From contig RKQB01000006.1 of assembly GCA_003797895.1 (NCBI GenBank), positions 62,001-126,000 on the forward strand: 64,000 nucleotides of DNA, read 5' to 3'. Of the stretch, positions 36,505 through 44,800 are shown one piece after another. The notes beneath the pieces are model-generated. The model had not been told where the DNA came from, did no database searches, and saw only the letters and a program-made list of their open reading frames with translations. How positions within the stretch are numbered: position 1 is the stretch's first letter; the number at the start of each line of letters is the position of its first letter. Source of the DNA: Cyclobacteriaceae bacterium YHN15. Lineage in GTDB: Bacteria; Bacteroidota; Bacteroidia; Cytophagales; Cyclobacteriaceae. A program made the translations under genes and the position numbers.

Positions 36505-38519
36505 TAGAAATGATAAATGGCACACCCTGTCTGAATGCCGGAACCTACAGCTATCATTAATCCAATATTTCCGGTTTTTACCAATCCTCTTTCGAAGGCA
36601 TTTCCCATTCCATAGGGGATAGAAGAAGAAAATAAATCCGGTCCTTCGTCCGCGACATCAATAAATTTATCAAACCCGATTCCCAACTTTTCACTTAATA
36701 AATCAATAAACTTAGTGGAAATCTGTGGTGGGAATACCCAATCTATATCTTGAAGCCCAATACCCTCCTTTTTCAAAATTTCTACTACTAGCTGTTGAAT
36801 AGTTTGTACATACTTTTCCTCAAGTTCAGGGCCTTTCTCAATTTGAAAAAAGGGGTTGACTTCCTTAGTAGAACAATTAACAGTATAGTCATCTATTGCC
36901 TCTGTATGATAATTGAAAAGAAAACGGGAGAACCCTTTATCTTCAACTGGACTTTTATCCAGGATTACCGCCGAAGCTGTTTCACAGATTCCGATGAGTT
37001 GATTGGGGAAATATTTGAAATTGTTTTCAAATTCAGTCGCTACTATCATCGCCGTTTTACTGACTTCAGCAGCAATCATTTGTTGTGCCAAATAACAGGC
37101 CTGAAGAAAACCAATAGACCCATTAAAAATATCAAAGGCCAAGGTCTTTTTGCCTTTATCTGAAAGAGCCGCATTCATGTTCAGCTTCCCTGCCAACAAT
37201 GCTGCCAACGCTGGTTCCAACACATTATCGCTACGGTAAATGCCGGAATGGATCAGTAATCCTATGTCATTACAATGGTATAAGGATCTGTCAAGGCAAT
37301 TGTCAGCAGCTTGGCATAGCAGATCAAGGGAATCCCGGTTCCTATTTCCTCCCAGCGGAATAGTACCTATGCTTTCTACACGAACTCTTGGTAAATGAGG
37401 GATATACTCTGCGATGGTTTTTTGAACTGATGGGGTTTTATTCCCATAATTTTTTACTGATCTTTTTTCCCTTATCCTATCCGGTAAATCGTCGAATACA
37501 TAAAGGGCTGTACCTGTAGTGAGACCGGAAGCGGAAATACCAAAAACAACCCTATCACCAGATTGGATCTTCCTGGATTGGATATGATCAAATAAAGCCA
37601 CAAAATGTGAGGTAGAGGCTGTATTACCCCGCTTTTCTAAATTATTGATGGTGTTTTCATCATGTAGAATCGGTTCATCCAACAGGTCATTAATTTCTTT
37701 TCTGGCACTATTAAGTGTCATTTTAGAGGTTTGGTGAAGGATAAGGTGGTTAAATTTATCAGGATACCAGCCTTCCCTCTGCAAAACACTCAAAGCACTT
37801 TCTGCCCCTGATTTGATACCTGCATCTGTGAGGTTAACCGAATCCGTTAACATAATCCAGCCCCCCTGATCGGAAGTTTTAGCAATGCAATAGGGACTAT
37901 ATCGACCATAGGTCTGAAGATCAAGAGCAATAAATCCTACTTGATTGTTGGAAGAATTCTCCAGTATTATTGCAGCGCCAGCATCTCCCAAGGTCAGACA
38001 GGCCAGCCTGTTGTCCATATAATTTTCTGCTTCTCTTTGAGCAGTTAAGGTCAGGTGCGTAATGTACTCCCCACTGACCACCATAGCCTTGCTGACTGCT
38101 TTCGTCTCCAGCAGAGCTTTGGAAATATAGATTCCCGTAAACATTCCCGCACAGGCATTGGTAATATCGAAAGCCAATGCATTAATGAATGCGAATTCCT
38201 TTCTAAGTTTGACAGCAGTACATGGCTCAAAAGATTGCAAATCAGGCCTATCCACTCTGGATATGTTACAACAGATGAGAAGGTCTATTTCCTCAGGAGA
38301 ATATTTTGAATTTTCCAAGCATTCTGAAATGGACTTTCTTGCCAAATCAATTGAGAATTCTTCCTCCCCGGCCATCCTCCTTTCTTTAATTCCGGATATT
38401 TTTTCCAAAGGGAATCGGATTTGGTTTTTGCAACCTTTCAAAACCTCCAGGGTAGAAATAGATTTGGGAGGAAGATAGGTCCCTATGCTTTCAATGACTA
38501 TATTTTCTCTATGATCCAT
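36504..38519 (-). CDS. Tandem KAS III-like ketosynthase (active half fused to degenerate half)
   Basis: A 671-residue protein made of two thiolase-fold KAS III units. The first (about 1-345) has a full triad: Cys123 in DITNACAGMF, His262 in LILHQTSK and Asn299 in EKRGNTAST. The second (about 365-671) begins RVRVESIGTIP and repeats the fold, but its triad is lost: Ser468 replaces Cys in DIFNGSIGF, the His motif reads WVFPPQIS, and the Asn motif reads DEGPDLFSS. Family knowledge: OleA, LstA/LstB and PqsB/PqsC are related enzymes working as homo- or heterodimers with one inactive partner. The likely role is a decarboxylative or head-to-head condensation of acyl groups. It is the first gene of a three-gene operon. 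Confidence 0.88.
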   Translation of the reverse strand: MDHRENIVIESIGTYLPPKSISTLEVLKGCKNQIRFPLEKISGIKERRMAGEEEFSIDLARKSISECLENSKYSPEEIDLLICCNISRVDRPDLQSFEPCTAVKLRKEFAFINALAFDITNACAGMFTGIYISKALLETKAVSKAMVVSGEYITHLTLTAQREAENYMDNRLACLTLGDAGAAIILENSSNNQVGFIALDLQTYGRYSPYCIAKTSDQGGWIMLTDSVNLTDAGIKSGAESALSVLQREGWYPDKFNHLILHQTSKMTLNSARKEINDLLDEPILHDENTINNLEKRGNTASTSHFVALFDHIQSRKIQSGDRVVFGISASGLTTGTALYVFDDLPDRIREKRSVKNYGNKTPSVQKTIAEYIPHLPRVRVESIGTIPLGGNRNRDSLDLLCQAADNCLDRSLYHCNDIGLLIHSGIYRSDNVLEPALAALLAGKLNMNAALSDKGKKTLAFDIFNGSIGFLQACYLAQQMIAAEVSKTAMIVATEFENNFKYFPNQLIGICETASAVILDKSPVEDKGFSRFLFNYHTEAIDDYTVNCSTKEVNPFFQIEKGPELEEKYVQTIQQLVVEILKKEGIGLQDIDWVFPPQISTKFIDLLSEKLGIGFDKFIDVADEGPDLFSSSIPYGMGNAFERGLVKTGNIGLMIAVGSGIQTGCAIYHF

Positions 38520-38555
38520 AAATCATTTTTCCAAGTTGGAACATCTGACTATTAA

Positions 38556-38589
38556 CTGATTTATTGGGTTTTTTCAAAGAATAAATCAG
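38556..38589. promoter_or_regulatory. 10-bp inverted repeat in the divergent promoter region (possible operator)
   Basis: CTGATTTATT (38556-38565) and AATAAATCAG (38580-38589) are exact reverse complements, 24 bases centre to centre, in the 222-base gap between the two divergent biosynthetic operons. It lies 37 bases upstream of the KAS gene start. The spacing fits a dimeric regulator on one DNA face, but a hairpin or chance cannot be excluded. Confidence 0.4.
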
Positions 38590-38741
38590 CCCTGAAAGTC
38601 ATGCTTTTTCATTTATTGCTATTATCCTAAAGATATCATAACTTAGGTTTAAATGGAAAATAAATATGAGTTTACTGTTGGTTGTGGTATTTGTTTTTCA
38701 AGCTTGGTCAATAACCATTTTGCATCCTTTAATCTTTTGGA

Positions 38742-40466
38742 ATGAAAGACACGCCAACGACTCTTGTTGATATTCTTAGATGGAGGGGGAAAAACCAAGC
38801 CAATAAACTCGCATTTCGATTTCTTAAAGACGGGGAGTTGGATGAAGTCACTTTAAATTATGGAGAATTAGATTTACGGGCAAGGACATTGGGGGCTAAG
38901 CTTCAAGTTTATGCCAAGGCAGGAGATAGGGTACTTTTATTACTTCCACCAGGTCTTGATTTCATAATAGCTTATTTTGCCTGCCTTTATGCCAACACCA
39001 TTGCCGTACCTTTGCCCCCACCTCATCCCGCACGACTAGAAACTTCATTGTCGAATACGTTCCGGATAATAAATGATGCATTACCGACCGTAGCACTTTT
39101 GCAGCCATCTCTTTACCTTGCCATTGAGGCCCATGAAAAAATTCTGGATCAGTTTGGGGGGATCAGGCTTTTAGTAATCAAGGAAGAATACAAAAAAAAT
39201 GGGACTGATAATTGGAAAGAAACAAAAATTAAGGCAGACGATATTGCTTTCCTTCAATATACTTCAGGGTCAACCACTGCTCCAAAAGGAGTAATGGTAA
39301 GCCATGGAAACCTAATTCATAATCTAAGACTGATCGAACAATCTTTCGGACAGACTAGTGAAAGTCAAACTGTTATTTGGCTCCCTCCATACCATGATAT
39401 GGGGCTTATAGGTGGAATACTGCAGCCACTGTTCACGGGAAACCCTGTCACTTTGATTCCCCATCTCCTGTTTTTACAGAGACCCATCCGATGGCTACAG
39501 GCCATAAGCAGATACAAAGCGACAACCAGCGGAGGTCCCAATTTTGCTTATGACTTATGCCTCAGAAAAGTCAGACCTGACCAAAGAGAACAGCTTGACC
39601 TAAGTTCCTGGGAGGTAGCATTTAATGGGGCTGAACCCGTTTCCTATGCCACTATGGAACAGTTTGCGGAATACTTTGCTCCCTGCGGATTCAGAATGGA
39701 GTCATTTTTACCCTGCTATGGCCTTGCAGAATCTACACTATTGGTAACTGGAGGTCCAAAATGCAGGTTACCGGAGGCCAAAAATCTTGAAAAAGCAGGT
39801 CTTGAAAAAAACCAGGTAATCATTTCTCCGGAATTGAGTAGTTCCGCCCAAACAGTGGTCGGTTGTGGGAAGATTATGGAAAGCCAGAAAATAAGGATTG
39901 TGGATTCTGAAACTCAAAATATCTGCCCTCCTGATCGGATAGGGGAAATCTGGGTATCCGGTCCAAGTGTGACAAAAGGATATTGGAACAAACCAACGGA
40001 ATCATCCTCCACATTTGGTGTACATATTTCTGATACAGCAGAAGGGCCTTTTCTACGGACAGGTGATCTCGGTTTCATAAACAAAGGGGAGCTATTTGTA
40101 ACAGGAAGGCTAAAAAATTTGATCATAATTGATGGAAAAAATTACTATTCCCATGATATTGAAAGAACTGTTCAAGGAGCCCATCCAAGTGTTTCTCCTC
40201 TAGGCTGCGCGGTTTTTTCTGTTGAAAATTCAGGTAGGGAACAAATTATTGTCTTAGCAGAAGTGCCCTTTAAATCTTTGGATAATGCAGAAGAGGTGAA
40301 AAAGTCAATCAAAAGGGCTATTTCTGAAAACCATGACCTGGCTATACAGGATATCCGGTTGGTTCTACCCGGAAGCATTCCCAAAACCACCAGCGGTAAA
40401 ATAAAGCATTTCCTCTGTAGGCAAAACTATCTCTCCAATTCCTTAAAAGAAATAATAACCATATGA
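38742..40466 (+). CDS. Fatty acyl-AMP ligase (FAAL)
   Basis: A 574-residue adenylating enzyme. The start TTLVDILRWRGKNQANKLAF is typical of FAALs. The phosphate loop is FLQYTSGSTTAPKGVMVSH (about 170-188), the AMP motif is YGLAEST (about 326-332), and the C-terminal lysine motif is PKTTSGKIKH (about 547-556). The Ala/Val-Pro-rich block TIAVPLPPPHPARL (about 85-98) is FAAL-like rather than acyl-CoA synthetase-like. No carrier domain is fused. Family knowledge: it activates a free fatty acid as acyl-AMP and loads a carrier protein, here most simply the N-terminal ACP of the PKS. It overlaps the next gene by 4 bases (ATGA). Confidence 0.93.
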   Translation: MKDTPTTLVDILRWRGKNQANKLAFRFLKDGELDEVTLNYGELDLRARTLGAKLQVYAKAGDRVLLLLPPGLDFIIAYFACLYANTIAVPLPPPHPARLETSLSNTFRIINDALPTVALLQPSLYLAIEAHEKILDQFGGIRLLVIKEEYKKNGTDNWKETKIKADDIAFLQYTSGSTTAPKGVMVSHGNLIHNLRLIEQSFGQTSESQTVIWLPPYHDMGLIGGILQPLFTGNPVTLIPHLLFLQRPIRWLQAISRYKATTSGGPNFAYDLCLRKVRPDQREQLDLSSWEVAFNGAEPVSYATMEQFAEYFAPCGFRMESFLPCYGLAESTLLVTGGPKCRLPEAKNLEKAGLEKNQVIISPELSSSAQTVVGCGKIMESQKIRIVDSETQNICPPDRIGEIWVSGPSVTKGYWNKPTESSSTFGVHISDTAEGPFLRTGDLGFINKGELFVTGRLKNLIIIDGKNYYSHDIERTVQGAHPSVSPLGCAVFSVENSGREQIIVLAEVPFKSLDNAEEVKKSIKRAISENHDLAIQDIRLVLPGSIPKTTSGKIKHFLCRQNYLSNSLKEIITI

Positions 40467-41767
40467 AATTCGGGATATTTATCGATTTACAATTACCACG
40501 CCCCTGGGAAGAAGGGGATGAATCCAGACTTTTTCAGGAAGCTTTGGAACAGGTAGAATTGGCCGATCGCCTAGGCATCGACTATGTGTGGGTTCAGGAA
40601 CACCACTTCCTGGAAGAATATTGCCATTCTTCTGCACCGGAAATATTCCTTGCTGCCTGTACCCAAAGGACAAAACAGATCCGCTTGGGTCATGGTATAG
40701 TAGTTATGTCACCGAAATTCAACCATCCAGCAAGAGTTGCTGAACGCCTGGCCACCTTGGATATTCTAAGTAGAGGCCGGGTCGAATGGGGTTCCGGAGA
40801 ATCCGGTTCCAGGATGGAACTGGAAGGATTTGGAGTTGACTTTGTGGACAAAAGGCCGATGTGGGCCGAGGCTTTGGAGGAAGCCGCTAAAATGATGTCA
40901 ATGAACCCCTATCCAGGATTTCAGGGAAAATATTTTTCCATGCCTCATAGGAATGTTGTACCTAAACCCCTACAAAAACCCCATCCCCCTATATGGGCAG
41001 CCTGCTCTAACCGAGACAGTTTAAAATTAGCTGCCCAATTGGGCCTGGGTGGATTGACATTCGCATTCGTAAATTCCGAAGAAGCCAAATTCTGGGTAGA
41101 TGAATATTATGAAACTTTCAAAAAAGAATGCAAACCCTTAGGGCAAGCGGTAAATCCGAATGTAGCTATGCTCACTGGTTTTATGTGCCACCAAGACCAA
41201 GAGACGGCCATGAATCTGGGATATGAAGGTGCCCAGTTTTTCGCCTATGGATTGGGGCATTATTGGAGGGATGGCATTCATACTCCCGGAAAAACCGATT
41301 TATGGGATGAGTTTAAAAAAAGACCTGTCACAGTGGATCAAAAAATAGAAAAGGAAAGAAAAAAGGCAGGAATGAGGGGTATTGGAAACCCGAAACAATT
41401 GATAGAAAATTTCAAGGCTTTGGAGGATGCCGGAGTGGATCAATTGATTCTTTTGCAACAATGCGGTGCTTACAAGCATGAGGATATTTGTGAATCTTTG
41501 AAACTTTTCGCAGCCGAAGTGCTTCCCCAATTCAAAGAGCGGGAAGAGAAGAGAGAAAAAATCAAAGAACAGGAAATGAAACCCTACATAGAAGCAGCCA
41601 ACCAAAAAATCAAAGTACCTGAACCATTGAAAGAAATTCCACCGGTAGAGGCCTACCCGCTGATATGGGAAAAAATGAGTTCCTCCAACTCCCAGGGAAC
41701 ACCCGACCGGAGACCTGGAATGACCGCATTTTGGCAAATGCAGGTAGGAGGTAAGCGTTCCAAATAA
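40463..41767 (+). CDS. Luciferase-like (LLM class) flavin-dependent monooxygenase
   Basis: A 434-residue protein with a bacterial-luciferase TIM barrel. It opens MKFGIFIDLQLPRPW. The IRLGHGIVVMSPKFNHPARVAERLATLD region (split; about 71-98) and GRVEWGSGESGSRMELEGFGV (split; about 103-123) form the flavin and substrate pocket. The last ~70 residues are a Lys/Glu/Pro-rich tail beyond the barrel. Family knowledge: LLM enzymes use reduced FMN (or F420) and O2 to oxidise substrates; several act on carrier-bound intermediates in PKS/NRPS pathways. The coupling to the FAAL and PKS genes places it in this pathway, but its target is not known. Confidence 0.9.
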   Translation: MKFGIFIDLQLPRPWEEGDESRLFQEALEQVELADRLGIDYVWVQEHHFLEEYCHSSAPEIFLAACTQRTKQIRLGHGIVVMSPKFNHPARVAERLATLDILSRGRVEWGSGESGSRMELEGFGVDFVDKRPMWAEALEEAAKMMSMNPYPGFQGKYFSMPHRNVVPKPLQKPHPPIWAACSNRDSLKLAAQLGLGGLTFAFVNSEEAKFWVDEYYETFKKECKPLGQAVNPNVAMLTGFMCHQDQETAMNLGYEGAQFFAYGLGHYWRDGIHTPGKTDLWDEFKKRPVTVDQKIEKERKKAGMRGIGNPKQLIENFKALEDAGVDQLILLQQCGAYKHEDICESLKLFAAEVLPQFKEREEKREKIKEQEMKPYIEAANQKIKVPEPLKEIPPVEAYPLIWEKMSSSNSQGTPDRRPGMTAFWQMQVGGKRSK

Positions 41768-41806
41768 GTACCCTAAACTTATTAAGAACTTTGTAGAAAG
41801 TAAGTA

Positions 41807-44800
41807 ATGAACACAAGAGAAATTCAGGAATGGCTGATTGAGCAAATTGCAGAACTTGCCCATATTCACCCTAGAGATATTAATATTTATGAACCATTTT
41901 CAAATTATGGTCTTACCTCCAGAGATGTAGTGACTTTATCGGGCGACCTTGAGGAACTTTTAGGAAGAAGACTTTCCCCTACATTAGCCTATGAATACCC
42001 AAGTATTGAATCATTGGCGCGCCACCTTTCAGAATCAGGGGAAATTCAAGAGCATGAAATCAATGAAAAAACTTCCTCAATTCCTAAAAACGAACCTATA
42101 GCCATTATAGGAATGGGATGTAGGTTTCCTGGAGCAGAAAATCCTGAATCATTCTGGCAAATGCTGACCAAGGGAGTGGATGCCATTTCAGAAATCCCTG
42201 CAGACCGTTGGAATAAGCAGGCCTATTATCATCCGGATCCTTCTGTTCCCGGTAAATCCATTTCCAAATGGGGCGGATTCCTTAAAAATATCGACCAATT
42301 TGATCCTTTCTTTTTTGGCATTTCTCCCAATGAAGCAAAAAATATGGATCCTCAGCAACGCCTTCTGCTGGAGTTATCCTATGAAGCATTGGATAATGCC
42401 GGCCAAAGCATGGAAGATTTAAACGGCAGTCTAACAGGCGTTTTTGTGGGTATTTCCGTCAATGAGTACAGTCATGGCCAATTTGAAGATCCTTTGACCA
42501 TTTCCAGTCATTCCGGTACCGGGGCTGCCTTGTCTATTGCCGCCAATCGTATTTCTTATTTTTATAATTTTCAAGGACCAAGCATGGCTGTGGATACTGC
42601 CTGTTCTTCCTCACTTGCTGCGGTTCATCTTGCTTGCCAAAGCCTCAGAAACGGGGAATGTACTATGGCCCTTGCAGGAGGTGTGAACATTATCCTTTCT
42701 CCTGTTCATTCCATTGCCTTTACAAAAGCGGGAGTTCTTTCCCCAGACGGCAAATGCAAAACTTTTGATGCCGAAGCCAATGGTTATGTAAGAGGAGAGG
42801 GAGGGGGAGTGATAATTTTGAAACCGCTTTCTTCAGCCATTGCCGATGGAGACCCGGTACTGGCAGTAATTGCGGGAAGTGCTATGGCCCAGGATGGAAG
42901 AACAAATGGACTGATGGCACCAAATCGTGAATCTCAGGAGAACCTTTTAGTACAGGCCTATAGCAATGCAGGAATTTCTCCAAATGAAGTTCAATATGTG
43001 GAAGCCCATGGTACAGGAACTCTATTAGGGGATTCAATGGAAGCTGCCGCCATAGGAGCCATTATTGGAAAAGATCGGGCTAAAACCCCCTGTGCAATTG
43101 GTTCGGTGAAAACCAATATTGGACATTTGGAAGCTGCAGCTGGAATAGCCGGTCTTATTAAGGTGGTCCTTTCCATACAAAATCGATCAATTCCAGCAAG
43201 CCTCCATTATCATTCCCCAAACCCTCATATACCTTTTAAAGAACTCCATATCAAAGTCCAAAACGAATTCACTCCTTGGAATTCTGATTTCAGACCGATG
43301 ACAGCGGGGGTAAGTTCGTTCGGATTTGGTGGGACAACTGTGCATATAGTCCTCCGGGAGCTTGCTTTTTATTTAAAAAAAGAAGAAATAGAACGGCTCG
43401 AAACTGAAGAACCCAGCAGCTTTCTTTTACCACTTTCAGCAAGCAATTTTGAGGATTTATTGCCTCTCGCCAATGGATTTAAGGAACTGCTTGCCAAAGA
43501 AAATAACCATTCAATTCATAACCTTTGCCTTGCCGCAGGTAAAAGGCGCAGCAGTTTTACGCACCGGCTCGCAGCTTTAGGAAATTCCAAAAAAGAATTA
43601 ATCCGATGCCTTGAAGCATTTATCTCAGGGCAACAAGATCCCAATCTTTTTATCTCAGATCCTGCAGAACAAACAAATCCAAAATTGGCCTTTGTTTTTT
43701 CCGGACAGGGAGGGCAATGGTATGGGATGGGAAAAGAGCTCTTAAAAGAAGAGAAAGTCTTTTCACAAGCCATTGATAGAATTGATCAGGTAATACAAAA
43801 TCAATTTAATTGGTCATTGAAACAGGTCCTCCTATCTGAGGCTTCGGAACAAAGTCTTGAGGAAATCGATGTGGTACAGCCTGCCATTTTCTCCATTCAG
43901 GTGGCTTTGGCAGAGCTTTGGAAACATTGGGGAATAATCCCGGATGCAGTTTGCGGGCATAGCATGGGTGAAGTGGCAGCTGCATATATCGCGGGAATTT
44001 TAAATCTGGAAGATGCTGTTAAAATAGTTTGCCTTCGAAGCCAGCTTTTAAAAGAATTAAGCGGAAAGGGAGCCATGTTGGCCACAGAACTTTCTCCCAT
44101 TCAAGCTACAGAAATGTTAAAAGGACTGGAAAATGATATTTCCATCGCGGCAATCAACGGACCTTCTAGCACGGTGCTATCAGGTAAACCTGAGCAGCTG
44201 CTGAAACTTAAAGATGACCTGGATAGGCAAAATCTCTTTTGTAAATGGGTAAAAGTAGATGTCGCTTCCCACAGCCCTCAGATTGAACAACTGCGCCCAT
44301 CTTTGATGAAAGTAATGGAGGGCCTTCGACCCCAAACTCCCCAAATACCCTTTTATTCCACCGTGTCGGGCAATCTAGAAAGTAACAAGGTTTTTGACGC
44401 AGAATATTGGGTGGACAATATCCGTAAACCAGTATTATTCTCCAGCACAATTCATAAACTTTTGGATAATGGCCATGGTAAAATAGTGGAAATTGGGCCT
44501 CATCCTATTCTTCTTGGTGCCATCCAACAAACAGTAAATTTCCAGCAAAATGAAATAAAGCTGCTATCCTCTATCCGAAGGGAAGAACCCGAACGGGAAA
44601 TACTTCTTAGATCACTTGGTGTTTTATATGTTCAGGGATTCAAAATTAAATGGAATCACTTATACTCTGACCAATCCCAATATATCCCTCTCCCTCCTTT
44701 CAAATGGAATAACCAACGTTATTGGATGGATGCCGGTTCTCCCGGATCATGGAATAAACTTCAAGTGGGAAGGAATTTGGGACACCCTCTTTTGGGGAGC

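Noticed and set aside
41300..41869. 189-codon minus-strand frame across the LLM/PKS junction
   Set aside because: It is antisense to two well-supported genes and has a Phe/Leu-rich composition typical of reverse reading of AT-rich coding DNA.
44237..44290. AT substrate call from the VASHS motif
   Set aside because: Malonyl-type (HAFH) and methylmalonyl-type (YASH) patterns do not match exactly, and GHSMGE is neutral, so no extender unit is assigned.
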